Shown: positions 34,862-44,363, counted from the first letter of the stretch. The stretch: DNA of 64,000 bases from Streptomyces sp. TRM68416 (GCF_014596915.1 NZ_JACVWU010000017.1:124001-188000), one strand, 5' to 3'. Notes: generated by a model from the letters alone, not told the origin. Translations and numbers: made by a program.

Positions 34862-37591
34862 ATGACGGACGACGTGCTCACCCGGCCCCCGGTCCACGCC
34901 CTGCTCGCGGACGGCACCATGGTGTGCATCCGCCCGGCGCGGCGCTCGGACCACGAACAACTCCACGGTCTGTACGAGGAGATGTCGCCGGAGAACCTGC
35001 GGCTGCGGTTCTTCGCCGCCAGCCGCCGGTCGGCCGCGCTGGCCGCCGACCGGGCCTGCGGGCCGGCGCGTCCCGGCTACCGGGCGCTGGTGGCCGAGAT
35101 CGCGGACCGGATCATCGGCCTAGCCGAGTACGGCGTCACCGACTCGCAGGACACCGCCGAGTACGGCGTCACGGACGCGGAGCACACCGCCGAGATCTCC
35201 ATCGCGGTCGCCGACGGCCTGCACCACCGCGGCGTCGGCACCCTCCTCGTCGAGCACCTGGTGTCGGCCGCCCGCGCCGAGGGCATCACGGCCTTCACCG
35301 CCGACGCGCTCAGTGAGAACCACGAGGTGCTGCGGCTCTTCGCCGACCTCGGCCTGCGCACCGCCCGCCGCTTCGACGGCCCCGAGGTGCGCTGCACCAT
35401 CGCCCTCGACGAGAGCGACACCTACCTGACGGCCGTGGAGGAACGCGGCCGCGCCGCCGACGTCGCCAGCCTCCGCCCGCTGCTGCGGCCCGACACGGTC
35501 GCCGTCGTCGGCGCCGGACGCAAGGCGGGCTCCGTGGGCCGGGCGATCCTGCACCAACTGCACGCCGGCGACTACACCGGCCGCCTGTTCGCGGTGAACC
35601 CCGGCGCCCACGCCATCCTCGGAGTGCCGTCCTACCCGTCGGTCAGCGCCCTGCCCGCCACCCCCGACCTCGCCGTCCTGGCGGTGCCCGCGGCCGCGCT
35701 CGCGGACACCGCCGAGGAGTGCGGCAAGGCCGGCGTCCGCGCCCTCCTCGTCGTCTCCTCCGGCCTGGACGCCGCCCAGTCCGACGCCCTGCTCACCGCC
35801 TGCCGCGCCCACGGCATGCGCATGGTCGGCCCCAACTGCCTCGGCATCAGCAACACCGACCCGGCCCTGCGCCTCGACGCCACCTTCGCCGCCCGCCATC
35901 CGCGCCCCGGCACCGCGGGCATCGCCGTCCAGTCCGGCGGCGTCGGCATCGCCCTGCTCGACGGCCTGTCCCGGCTCGGCATCGGCGTCTCCTCCTTCGC
36001 CTCCCTCGGCGACAAGTACGACGTCAGCGGCAACGACATGCTCCAGTGGTGGGAGAGCGACGGCCGCACCGACCTCGCCCTGCTGCACCTGGAGTCCTTC
36101 GGCAACCCGCGCGCCTTCTCCCGTACCGCCCGCCGCGTCACCCGCCGCATGCCGGTGCTGACCGTCGACGCGGGCCGCACCGACGCCGGCCGCCGGGCCG
36201 CCGCCTCCCACACCGCGGCCGCCGCCACCCGCACCATGACCCGCGGAGCGCTGTTCACCCAGGCCGGCATCACCGCCACCCACTCCTGCGGCGAACTCCT
36301 CGAAACCGCCGCCCTGATGCACTCCCAGCCGCTGCCCGCCGGATCCCGGGTCGCCGTGGTCACCAACGCGGGCGGCGCCGGCGTCCTCGCCGCCGACGCC
36401 TGCGCCGAGGCCGGGCTCACCCTCCCCGCGCCCACCCCCGAACTCGTCGACGACCTGCTCGCCGTACTCCCCGCGGGCGCCGCCGTCGGCAACCCCGTCG
36501 ACGCGACCGCCGCGGTGACGGAGGAACAGCTCACAGCCTGCGTGGACCGGATCATGAGGTACGGCGGGATCGACGCCGTCCTCGTGGCCCTGGTGCCCAC
36601 CGCGGTCGCCGCGGCGACCGGCGACGACCTGATCCGGGCACTCACCCACGCCGCCCCCGGATCGCGCCCCAAGCCGGTCGCCGCGGTACGGCTCGAACAG
36701 GGCCTGCCCGTCGAACTGCTGCCCGCGGAGGGCGGCGGCACCGTCCCGGCGTACGCCGAACCCCAGGCCGCGGCCCGCGCCCTGGCCCACGCCGCCCGCC
36801 GCGCCGCCTGGCTCGCCCGGCCCGCCGGGACCGTCCCCGTCCTGGACGACGTCGACACCGCACGCGCCCACGCCGTGGTCGACACCTACCTCGAGGAGAA
36901 CCCGGACGGCGGCTGGCTCGCCCCGCGCGTGTGCGCCGAGCTCCTCGACTGCTACGGCATCCCGCAACTGCCCTGGGCCTGGGCCGACACCGAGGACGAC
37001 GCCGTCCTCGCCGCCGACCGGCTGCGCGGCGCCGACGGCCGGGTCGTCATGAAGGGCCACTGGCCCGGACTGCTGCACAAGAGCGCCCAGCACGCCGTCC
37101 ACCTCGACCTGCGGGGCGACCACCAGGTCCGCGCCGCCTTCCGCGACCTGGAGACCCGGTTCGCCGGACTGCTCACCGGCGTGGTCCTCCAGCCGCTCGC
37201 CCCGCGCGGCACGGAACTGTTCGCCGGTGTCGTCCAGGACGAGGTCTTCGGACCGCTGGTGCTCTTCGGCCTCGGCGGCACCGCCACCGAGGTCCTCTCC
37301 GACCACGCCGCCCGGCTGGCCCCGCTCACCGACCACGACGTACACGACCTGATCACGGCCCCGCGCTGCGCCCCCCTGCTGTTCGGCGCGCACGGCGGCG
37401 GCCCGGTCGACCTCACCGGCCTCGAACGCCTGCTGCTGCGGCTGTCCCGCATGGCGAGCGACCTGCCGCAGCTCGCCGAGGCCGACTTCAACCCCGTTCT
37501 CGCGACACCGGGCGGAGTCACTGTGCTCGATGCGCGCGTACGCCTGCTGCCCCGCAGGCCCCAGGACCCGTATCTGCGCAGGCTCCGCTAG
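34862..37591 (+). CDS. GNAT acetyltransferase fused to NDP-forming acyl-CoA synthetase
   Basis: A 909-residue fusion. Residues ~20-190 are a GNAT domain (RPARRSDHEQLHGLYEEMSPE, HHRGVGTLLVEHLV). Residues ~205-660 are the CoA-binding and succinyl-CoA-ligase-like part (RPDTVAVVGAGRKAGSVGR, GMRMVGPNCLGI); the rest is an ATP-grasp domain (VVMKGHWPGLLHKSAQHAVHL, EADFNPVL). This matches Pat-type protein lysine acetyltransferases and ADP-forming acetyl-CoA synthetases; the ATP-grasp part makes an active acyl-CoA synthetase possible. The phosphohistidine loop should be checked, as the usual SH motif is not obvious except at AASHTAAAA. It leads an operon with a CBS-BON protein and flavodoxin. Confidence 0.88.
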   Translation: MTDDVLTRPPVHALLADGTMVCIRPARRSDHEQLHGLYEEMSPENLRLRFFAASRRSAALAADRACGPARPGYRALVAEIADRIIGLAEYGVTDSQDTAEYGVTDAEHTAEISIAVADGLHHRGVGTLLVEHLVSAARAEGITAFTADALSENHEVLRLFADLGLRTARRFDGPEVRCTIALDESDTYLTAVEERGRAADVASLRPLLRPDTVAVVGAGRKAGSVGRAILHQLHAGDYTGRLFAVNPGAHAILGVPSYPSVSALPATPDLAVLAVPAAALADTAEECGKAGVRALLVVSSGLDAAQSDALLTACRAHGMRMVGPNCLGISNTDPALRLDATFAARHPRPGTAGIAVQSGGVGIALLDGLSRLGIGVSSFASLGDKYDVSGNDMLQWWESDGRTDLALLHLESFGNPRAFSRTARRVTRRMPVLTVDAGRTDAGRRAAASHTAAAATRTMTRGALFTQAGITATHSCGELLETAALMHSQPLPAGSRVAVVTNAGGAGVLAADACAEAGLTLPAPTPELVDDLLAVLPAGAAVGNPVDATAAVTEEQLTACVDRIMRYGGIDAVLVALVPTAVAAATGDDLIRALTHAAPGSRPKPVAAVRLEQGLPVELLPAEGGGTVPAYAEPQAAARALAHAARRAAWLARPAGTVPVLDDVDTARAHAVVDTYLEENPDGGWLAPRVCAELLDCYGIPQLPWAWADTEDDAVLAADRLRGADGRVVMKGHWPGLLHKSAQHAVHLDLRGDHQVRAAFRDLETRFAGLLTGVVLQPLAPRGTELFAGVVQDEVFGPLVLFGLGGTATEVLSDHAARLAPLTDHDVHDLITAPRCAPLLFGAHGGGPVDLTGLERLLLRLSRMASDLPQLAEADFNPVLATPGGVTVLDARVRLLPRRPQDPYLRRLR
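35123..35188 (+). repeat. In-frame 33-bp tandem duplication inside the GNAT domain
   Basis: The DNA coding AEYGVTDSQDT is followed at once by a diverged copy coding AEYGVTDAEHT. It lengthens the GNAT domain by 11 residues between two core strands without breaking the frame. Confidence 0.85.
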
Positions 37592-37602
37592 GAGGGACAG
37601 AC

Positions 37603-38334
37603 ATGAAGCACAACAAGGTGGGCTCCGTGATGACCACGGAGGTCGTCCGCGCCGAGTACGGCACTCCGTTCAAGGAAGTGGCCCGGCTGCTCGGTGACCA
37701 CCACATCAGCGGACTGCCGGTGGTCGACGAGGACGAACAGGTCATCGGCGTCATCTCCGAGACGGACCTGCTGCTGCGGCAGGCCGCTACCCCCGACCCC
37801 TACGAGCCGCGCAAGCGCTCCTGGTTCGCCGGCCTGACCCGGGCTGGCCGGACCCGGGCCGCCAAGGTCAGGGCCCGCACCGCCGGCCAGCTGATGACCG
37901 AACCGCCCATCACCGTGCACGCCGACGACACCATCGTCGAGGCCGCCCGGATCATGGCGCAGAACCGCGTCGAACGCCTGCCCGTCCTCGACGAGGAGAA
38001 CCGGCTCGTCGGCATCGTCACCCGCCGCGACCTGCTGCAGGTCTTCCTGCGGCCCGACGCGGAGATCCGCGCCGAGGTCGTCGACGAGGTGCTGGTGCGG
38101 GCGCTGTGGCTGACCCCGCGCGCGGTGGACGTCTCGGTCACCGAGGGCGTCGTCACGCTCACGGGACAGATGGAACGCAAGAGCGAGACGGAGATCGCCG
38201 TCTCCATGACCCGGCAGATCGACGGTGTGGTCGCCGTCGTCGACCGGCTCACCCACCGGCTGGACGACTCCCGGCTCCAGCCCGACGAGCAGGCCCTGCA
38301 CGGCGTGGCCGACGACTGGCTGCGCAGGCTGTGA
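37603..38334 (+). CDS. CBS-pair plus BON domain protein
   Basis: A 243-residue protein with two CBS motifs (VGSVMTTEVVRAE and AGQLMTEPPITVHAD), a basic linker between them (RKRSWFAGLTRAGRTRAAK) and a C-terminal BON domain (VSVTEGVVTLTGQMERKSE). It has the same architecture as the proteins at 21739 and 59351 but longer linkers. The ATG follows AGGAGG, 11 bases after the synthetase stop. A nucleotide-sensing adaptor role is inferred. Confidence 0.92.
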   Translation: MKHNKVGSVMTTEVVRAEYGTPFKEVARLLGDHHISGLPVVDEDEQVIGVISETDLLLRQAATPDPYEPRKRSWFAGLTRAGRTRAAKVRARTAGQLMTEPPITVHADDTIVEAARIMAQNRVERLPVLDEENRLVGIVTRRDLLQVFLRPDAEIRAEVVDEVLVRALWLTPRAVDVSVTEGVVTLTGQMERKSETEIAVSMTRQIDGVVAVVDRLTHRLDDSRLQPDEQALHGVADDWLRRL

Positions 38335-38360
38335 CAGGCCCCTGAAAGGAGGCGTCCGCC

Positions 38361-38864
38361 ATGACCGCCAAGGTACTGGTCGCCTACGGGAGCACCAACG
38401 GATCGACCGCACAGATCGCCGAGGCCGTGGCCGCGGTCCTGCGCAAGGAGGGCTGCACCGCCGAGGCGCTGCCCGCCGCAGCCGTCGTCCGGCTCACGGA
38501 CTACGACGCCGTCGTGGTGGGCGGCGGCCTGTACGCCGGCCGCTGGCACCGGGACGCCCGCCGCTTCCTGCGCCGCCACGGCACCGCCCTGGCCGGACGT
38601 CCGCTGTACGTGTTCAGCAGCGGCCCGCTCGACCCCTCGGCCTCGGAACGGGACATCCCGCCCGTTCCCGGGCTGCGGCGGGCCATGGACCGGCTGAACG
38701 CACGCGGGCACGCGACCTTCGGCGGCTGCCTGGAGGAGGGCGCGAAGGGCCGGATCGCCCGGATGATCGTGCGCAACGGAAAGGGCGGCGACTTCCGGGA
38801 CTTCGGCCGGATCGAGGAATGGGCGGCCCAGGTCGCCGAGGAAGTGGCGGGGAAGCAGGACTGA
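38361..38864 (+). CDS. Flavodoxin-domain protein
   Basis: A 167-residue flavodoxin-fold protein. The FMN phosphate loop is VAYGSTNGSTAQIAEAV near residue 7, and VVVGGGLYAGRWHRDARRF fits the HemG-like (protoporphyrinogen dehydrogenase) subgroup. It has a strong AAAGGAGG site, 26 bases after the CBS-BON gene. A low-potential electron carrier, or an FMN-dependent oxidase not requiring O2, would suit the neighbourhood. Confidence 0.85.
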   Translation: MTAKVLVAYGSTNGSTAQIAEAVAAVLRKEGCTAEALPAAAVVRLTDYDAVVVGGGLYAGRWHRDARRFLRRHGTALAGRPLYVFSSGPLDPSASERDIPPVPGLRRAMDRLNARGHATFGGCLEEGAKGRIARMIVRNGKGGDFRDFGRIEEWAAQVAEEVAGKQD

Positions 38865-38892
38865 CCCCGCCGTCACGAAGGGTGGATGCCTG

Positions 38893-39882
38893 ATGTCCCT
38901 GCCGTACGCGAACGCCGGCCGCGCGGCTCACCATCTGACCCGCGCGGCCGTGCTCGCGCCCTCGCCGCACAACAGCCAGCCCTGGTTCTTCGCCGAGGAG
39001 GGCCGCGACCAGGGCTTCGAGATCCATCTGGACCGGGGCCGGCGGATGATCCTCACCGACCCGGCGGGCCGCGAGGCGGTCATCGCCTGCGGCGCCGCCC
39101 TGTTCAACGTACGGATCGCCGTACGGCACCTCGGCTTCCGCCCGGCCGTCACGCTCCTGCCGGACTCCCGCGACTCCGGCTTCCTGGCCCAGGTGGGCTA
39201 CGCCGCCCATGCCGCGGCCACCGCCGACGAGGCCCGTCTGGCCCGCGCGATACCCCTGCGCCACACCCACCGCGGCCCGTTCGGCACCGAACCGCTGCCC
39301 GACACGCTCCTCGCCGAACTGCGCGGCCACGCCCGGGCGGAGGGCGCCGACCTCCAGATCATCGACGAACCCGAAGGGCTCGACTTCCTCGCCGGAATGG
39401 TCCGCGCCGCGGAGAACGTGCACCGCGCGGACTACGGGCACACCGCCGAACTGGCCCGGTCCGTGGGCCCCTACGGGGTCCCCGTGGACGCCTGCCGGCA
39501 CCACCCGGACCGGACGTTCCTGCCCAGCCGCGACTACCTGGGCCTCGCCCGGCGGATCTCCCTGCCGGCCCGGCGCAGGTGGCGCGCATCGGGCACCGCC
39601 GTCGTCCTGACCACCCTGCGCGACGACCGCGCCGACTGGCTGCGCGCAGGCCAGGCCCTCCAGCGGATGCTGCTGCACGCGGCCACCTGCGAGGTCATGG
39701 CCGCCTTCCACACCCAGCCCCTCGAACTGCCCGAACTGCGCACCGAGTTGCGCACCCACCTGGCCGCCCACCGCTTCCCGCAGGTGATCCTGCGCCTCGG
39801 CCGCACGACCGAGTCATGGCAGGCGCCCCGCCGTTCACCGGCCGAGGTGCTGGTGGGAGGGCGGGTGCTGGCGGGGCGGTGA
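38893..39882 (+). CDS. Acg-like nitroreductase-family protein
   Basis: A 329-residue protein of the Acg group, a nitroreductase-fold family in which the flavin site of one half is degenerate. Typical segments are AVLAPSPHNSQPWFF near residue 18, GREAVIACGAALFNVRIAV near 58, RHTHRGPF near 118 and the late MLLHAATCEVMAAF. Acg is a hallmark of the mycobacterial DosR regulon and is linked to dormancy. The start at 38893 lies 28 bases after the flavodoxin gene, so it closes the operon 34862-39882. Confidence 0.88.
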   Translation: MSLPYANAGRAAHHLTRAAVLAPSPHNSQPWFFAEEGRDQGFEIHLDRGRRMILTDPAGREAVIACGAALFNVRIAVRHLGFRPAVTLLPDSRDSGFLAQVGYAAHAAATADEARLARAIPLRHTHRGPFGTEPLPDTLLAELRGHARAEGADLQIIDEPEGLDFLAGMVRAAENVHRADYGHTAELARSVGPYGVPVDACRHHPDRTFLPSRDYLGLARRISLPARRRWRASGTAVVLTTLRDDRADWLRAGQALQRMLLHAATCEVMAAFHTQPLELPELRTELRTHLAAHRFPQVILRLGRTTESWQAPRRSPAEVLVGGRVLAGR

Positions 39883-40017
39883 CGCGGACTGGCCTGCAAG
39901 GGGCGTTCCAGGGCCGTGGCGTCGGAGGAGGTGTCGTGCGCCTCGATCACCGGCAGGAGCCGGCGGCGGGCGCACGCGATCCGCAGGGCTGCTCCCTGCG
40001 GGTAGCCGCCGCGTCTG

Positions 40018-40185
40018 CTGAGGGCCACGCCTACGACCAACTGCGCGGATGGCTGCGCAAGCGAGGCATCCGGCATCGCATCCCCCGCAAGGGCATCGGG
40101 TCCTGCACCCGGCTCGGCCGACACCGCCGGACGATCGAGCCCACGAAGTCCTGGCCGGGAGGCTGCCGTCGACTGCACCACCCTT
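40018..40185 (+). pseudogene. IS5-type transposase C-terminal remnant
   Basis: The frame reads AYDQLRGWLRKRGIRHRIPRK, then LGRHRRTIEPTKSWPGGCRRL. This is the final DDE region of IS5-group transposases, which typically read LGRHRWxVERTxSWLxGxRRL. The first Trp and the R of the catalytic ExT block are mutated, and the N-terminal two thirds are absent. It marks an old insertion between the dormancy island and the broken monooxygenase locus. Confidence 0.75.
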
Positions 40186-40223
40186 CCCCCGACCCATCAG
40201 GCCCGTTGCCGTCCGGGGTGGCG

Positions 40224-41382
40224 TCAGCCCAGGCTCGGCGGAGTCCAGTCGGCGTGCCGCAGGACGGCCCGGACGGTCACGCCGGACGGGGCCAGCCGGA
40301 GTGCCGTATTGCGCAGGGACACGGCAAGAGGGTGCGAGAGTTGCTGGCCCATCCGGCCGGCCCGGCGTGCCGCCCGGGCCACTGCCTGGCTGCGCAGGCG
40401 GCGTTCGGCGTCGTAGCGGGTCAGCGCTGACTCGACCGTGGGCCCGGTGGCGAGCGCGGCGGCCGGCGTGGCCGCATCCTCCAGGGCCTGGCAGGCGCCC
40501 TGGCCGAGGTTCGGGGTCATGGCGTGTGCCGCGTCCCCGAGCAGCGCGACCCGGCCGTCGGTGAAGGCGGGCAGGTGCGTCGCCAACTCGCGGATGTCGT
40601 GATGCAGGACCGTGTCCGGGCGGGTCGCGTCCAGCAGCGCGGGGATCGGATCGTGCCAGCCGCCGAACCGACGGCGCATCGCGGCAAGAGCGTCCGTATA
40701 CCGCGTACCGGGCGGCGAGTTGAGCACCGCGTGCCACTCGGCCCGACCATCGGTGAAGGCGATGTGGCCGAACTCGGCGCCCCTGCCCCAGGTCAGTTCG
40801 AAGTCGGTGCGCAACGGCACCGGACGCTCGGTGACGGCACGCAGGACCGTCGATCCGCTGTGGACCGGGCCCGGGTGGCCGGGGAACAACTGGCCGCGCA
40901 GTCGACTGTCGACCCCGTCGGCCGCCACGACCAGGTCGGGCGTCGAGGACACCCTCCCCGACCGGCACTCGCACCCGGCCGGGCTCCGAGCGGTCGACGG
41001 ACATCACCTCGGCCCCGATGACCAGACACTCGGCAGGGAGCGCCTCGCGCAGCAGGCGGTGCAGCACCGCCCGGGGGATGCCGACGATCGGCGTGCCCAA
41101 CCTGCGCTCCAGTACGGTCCCGTTCATCCGGGCCAGCCATCCACCGCCGGGCGTGCGGGTGCCCCCGGTGTACTGGGGGCGAGCGGCCGCGCGTACCGCT
41201 GCGCCGACGCCCAGGACGTCCAGGGCGCGGATGCCGTTGGCGTGCAGGGAGATGCCCGCGCCCACGTCAGCCAGGACCCGAGCACGCTCGACGACCGTCA
41301 CCTCCCAGCCGATCCGACGCAGGCCGATCGCCGCGGCCAGCCCGCCGATGCCGCCTCCGACCACCACCGCACTGCCGCCCAT
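40224..41382 (-). pseudogene. FAD-dependent monooxygenase broken by a +1 frameshift
   Basis: The N-terminal frame (start 41382) has the FAD fold VVVGGGIGGLAAAIGLRRIG and continues to VGEGVLDA. The rest, DLVVAADGVDSRLRGQLFPG, then LGDAAHAMTPNLGQGACQALEDA, is in the next frame from about 40946. One extra C in a GCCC run explains the shift. Restored, the protein would be about 385 residues, the normal size for a UbiH/salicylate-hydroxylase-type enzyme. All other landmarks are intact, so the mutation is recent or a sequencing error. It is divergent from a TetR gene. Confidence 0.8.
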
Positions 41383-41416
41383 GCCCAGCCCCTCTCCAGC
41401 CGCCCCGCCGCACGGT

Positions 41417-41464
41417 TTCTACAGATGTAGAAGGAGGGTAGCCCCGGCTTCTGCAGGTGTAGAA
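41417..41464. promoter_or_regulatory. Twin TetR operators
   Basis: TTCTACA-GA-TGTAGAA (41417-41432) is a perfect 7-2-7 inverted repeat. TTCTGCA-GG-TGTAGAA (41449-41464) follows 32 bp later with one mismatch. They lie between the divergent monooxygenase pseudogene and the TetR gene, and three helical turns apart would place two repressor dimers on one face. Confidence 0.8.
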
Positions 41465-41471
41465 ATGGGGG

Positions 41472-42029
41472 GTGCCCGACGACCGACGTACCGTCCTTGC
41501 CGACACGGCCATCACAGTGCTCGCCGAGACCGGAATGCGAGGCCTGACCCACCGCGCGGTGGACCGGGCGGCGGGCCTGCCGCCCGGCACCACCTCCGCC
41601 TACTACCGCACCCGCCAGGCGCTGCTCACCGCACTCGTCCGACGCCTGGTCGCCCTCGACCAGGCGGAACTTGAGGAGGTCGGGAGCCGGACACCGGTAC
41701 CGCGGAGCGCCGAAGAACTGGTGGCCGGGATCGCCGCCTTCCTCGCGCAACGGCTCACGGGGGAGGGGCGGCGACGTTCCCTCGCGCGCTACGCGTGCGC
41801 CATCGAGAGCGTCCATCACCCCGAACTGCGGGAGATCCTCGTGCCGCGGGAGAACGTCGGGCGACGGGTCGTACACGCCTTCCTGACCGCGCAAGGCGTC
41901 GCGGACGCCGAGACCCGTACCGTCACACTGCTGACGTGCATGGACGGACTGGTCTTCGACCGTCTGGTGAGCGGCGGAAGCGTGTCCGACACAGAGATCC
42001 GTGGACTGGTGGCGGCGGCGCTGCGATGA
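41472..42029 (+). CDS. TetR-family regulator
   Basis: A 185-residue repressor with the helix-turn-helix LTHRAVDRAAGLPPGTTSAYY near residues 25-45 and a PaaX/TetR_C-like ligand domain. It starts at a GTG 7 bases after the second operator, probably on a nearly leaderless transcript, since no strong ribosome-binding site is seen. It should repress itself and the divergent flavin monooxygenase, a common drug- or phenol-responsive pair. Confidence 0.9.
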   Translation: MPDDRRTVLADTAITVLAETGMRGLTHRAVDRAAGLPPGTTSAYYRTRQALLTALVRRLVALDQAELEEVGSRTPVPRSAEELVAGIAAFLAQRLTGEGRRRSLARYACAIESVHHPELREILVPRENVGRRVVHAFLTAQGVADAETRTVTLLTCMDGLVFDRLVSGGSVSDTEIRGLVAAALR

Positions 42030-42090
42030 CCCGCCACGAGGCGGGAAACGACCTACGACAGCGTGGGGTACCTGTCACCCGCACCAGCGC

Positions 42091-42595
42091 TCACTTGCTC
42101 TCCTCCGCAGTGGCTGCCGCGCTCTCGGGCAGTTCCCGGACGCGCCGCACTCCGGACGCGAGAACCCACAGGACACTCAGGACCGCGCTGACCGTGCCGA
42201 CCCACAGGGCGGGCCGCAGGCCGAGGACCGTGCCGAGCGCGCCGGCCAGTACCGCGCCGATCGGGCGCACTCCGAAGTTGGCGGTCTGCACCACGCCCAT
42301 CACGCGGGAGCGCAGCGTGGGCGGGATGACGGCGATCAGATAACTGTTGGTGGAAGAGTCCAGGACCGCGCCCCCGCAGCCGGCGCCGAAGTGCGCAGCG
42401 GCCAGCGTCGCGATCACGAACGGTGCCGGGCCGTCGGCCAGGGGGACCAGCACCATGGGCAGGCTGAGGCCCAGGAAGCCGGTCACGACGGCCGGGCCGA
42501 TGCCGATCCGCCGGACCACGCGCGGCGCGGCATAGGCACCGGCCGGCCCGCCGAGCCCGTACACGGCGAATACCGCTCCTGTCGCGGCGGGGCGA
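42091..42595 (-). pseudogene. MFS transporter, 5'-truncated
   Basis: About 165 residues matching the C-terminal six helices of a major-facilitator drug exporter (FAVYGLGGPAGAYAAPRVVRR, NSYLIAVIPPTLRSRVMGVVQ, GVRPIGAVLAGALG). The first six helices are missing: upstream of about 42595 the frame no longer resembles MFS and runs into the end of the PucR gene. The first start codon in frame is the GTG at 42564. It is probably what remains of an efflux gene once linked to the TetR/monooxygenase pair. Confidence 0.75.
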
Positions 42596-42709
42596 CAGCG
42601 CGCCGACCGTCGAGCTGCCGTTCACGCACCCCCACACGCACACGCCACGCTGCGCTGCCGCATCGGCACGTGATCGAACCCGTCTGCGGGCGCGGCACGG
42701 ACCGCGGAG

Positions 42710-44293
42710 TCAGTGCTGCAGTCGCAGCCGGAGCCAGAGCAGCAGTGCCTCGTCGGGGTCCTTGAGGTCGATGCCGAACAGCTCACCCGCGCGCTTGATG
42801 CGATAGCGCAGGGTGTTGGGGTGCACGTACATCTCGGCCGCCGCCCGCGCGCTGTCGCCCAGGCAGCGCAGGTAGGCGTAGACGGTGCTCGTGTACTCCG
42901 TGCCGTTGAGCGCGTCGTGCTCCCGCATCGCCTCCAGCCCCACCGGCCGCACCTCGTCGAAGGCGTCCAGATCCGCACGCAGCCGCAGGAAGAAGGACTC
43001 CGCGCGCACTTCCTGGAAGTCCGCGACGGCGTGGTCCTGGCCGCGGTGGGCCAGCACGCCCAGCGCGGTGTCCGCCTCCTGGCGTGAGCGCTGCACTGCC
43101 GACAGGGTGGCCGCATGGCCGCCGATCCCGGCCCGCAGGCGCACCCCCAGCATGACCCGGATGCGCTCCAGGACGCTGCTCGCCAGTGCGCCGCCCACCG
43201 CACCGGCCGTGGACGGGTCGGCGGGCAGCAGTGTGTAGACCACCCCGTCGAGTTGAACGGTGCTCGCCCTGAAGTGCTGGACCTGCGCGTACCCGGTGAT
43301 CAGTTCGATGATGTGGGCCATCTCGGGTTCGCTGACGTCGCTCTCCGTCTCGGCGTGCTCGAAGGCGGCCACGACGAAGCCGGGGCCGGGGGAGCCGAGG
43401 GCACCGGTGTGGGGGAGGTCCTCGCCCAGGAGGGCGCCGCGCAGTGCCTGTTCACGGGCTCTGCGAGCCAGGTCACGGGAGTTGCGGTGCCGCAGCAGAC
43501 GCAGGGCCGCGAGGTCCGCGGCGTCCTGGAGTGTCCGTTCCCCCTCCGGCCCCAGGCTGTCGTCGGCGTCGATGACCCAGAGGGACCCCAGCACGACGCG
43601 GCCGGCCAGGATGCCGACGGCGACGCGGGGCAGGGTGCCGTGCCCGGTGAACCGTACGGGGCAGGGCCGTTGCCGTAGACGTGGGTCGGCGTGCACGGCC
43701 CGGAAAGCCTGGGGGACCTCCCGGCCGAGAATCCCCTGGCGCCGTGCCTCGTCCGTGGGCTGACCGGAGATGGTGGAGTAGGCGATGATCCGGTAACGAT
43801 CGTCCATGATCGCCACCGCGCCGTGCAGCTGGGCGGCGGTCGCGTTGGCGAGGTCGAACAGGTCGTCCCACTCCCCGTCGCCGCCCGCCGGGCCGTGTCC
43901 GGACCGAGTGGCGAGAACCGCGGAGAGAAGACCGTCGAGGTGGCGCCAGTTGACTTCGTCGTCCGCCGCGAGCAGAGCGATGCCCTGCTCGCGCGCGAGC
44001 GAGCGCAGCCCGGCCGGGTCCTTGCCGTGAAGTTTGACGACCAGGGCGGTGTACCCGGCCTCGGCGGCCACGGTGAGGGCAGCTTCCGCTTCCGGGGAGT
44101 CGGGGCCTGCACCGATGGCGAACAGCATCGTCCGCGGGACCGCGCCGATGGGGTGGGGCGGGTCGAGGATCTCCAGCTCGTCCACCGGGACATCGAGGCC
44201 GAAGGGGGCCTCCAGCGGCGTCAGCAGGGTGTCGCCCACCGCGTCCAGCAAAGAGGTGAGGGTCGCCGAGGCCGACGCTTCCGCTCGGGACAT
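42710..44293 (-). CDS. PucR/CdaR-family transcriptional regulator
   Basis: A 527-residue regulator. The N-terminal half has a PucR-type ligand region (LTPLEAPFGLDVPVDELEI) and a GAF-like or GGDEF-derived central part (AIMDDRYRIIAYSTISGQPT). The C-terminal helix-turn-helix of the family is SARAAAEMYVHPNTLRYRIKR near residue 485. The ATG at 44293 follows AGGAG. It is divergent from the large D-lactate-type dehydrogenase and has a partner of the same build at 48873. CdaR-like proteins often activate sugar-acid or hydroxy-acid use, which fits. Confidence 0.9.
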   Translation of the reverse strand: MSRAEASASATLTSLLDAVGDTLLTPLEAPFGLDVPVDELEILDPPHPIGAVPRTMLFAIGAGPDSPEAEAALTVAAEAGYTALVVKLHGKDPAGLRSLAREQGIALLAADDEVNWRHLDGLLSAVLATRSGHGPAGGDGEWDDLFDLANATAAQLHGAVAIMDDRYRIIAYSTISGQPTDEARRQGILGREVPQAFRAVHADPRLRQRPCPVRFTGHGTLPRVAVGILAGRVVLGSLWVIDADDSLGPEGERTLQDAADLAALRLLRHRNSRDLARRAREQALRGALLGEDLPHTGALGSPGPGFVVAAFEHAETESDVSEPEMAHIIELITGYAQVQHFRASTVQLDGVVYTLLPADPSTAGAVGGALASSVLERIRVMLGVRLRAGIGGHAATLSAVQRSRQEADTALGVLAHRGQDHAVADFQEVRAESFFLRLRADLDAFDEVRPVGLEAMREHDALNGTEYTSTVYAYLRCLGDSARAAAEMYVHPNTLRYRIKRAGELFGIDLKDPDEALLLWLRLRLQH

Positions 44294-44349
44294 GCTCACT
44301 CCTGCCGGGCGTTCGCCTTTGTGTAATTCCCTCATTCAACTCCCCGCTC

Positions 44350-44363
44350 TTGAGTGAACTCAA
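44350..44363. promoter_or_regulatory. Perfect palindromic operator candidate
   Basis: TTGAGT-GA-ACTCAA is a 6-2-6 inverted repeat in the 296-base divergent region between the PucR gene and the dehydrogenase. The nearby TTGAATGAGGG on the other strand is a partial copy. It is AT-richer than its surroundings and a likely regulator site. Confidence 0.6.
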
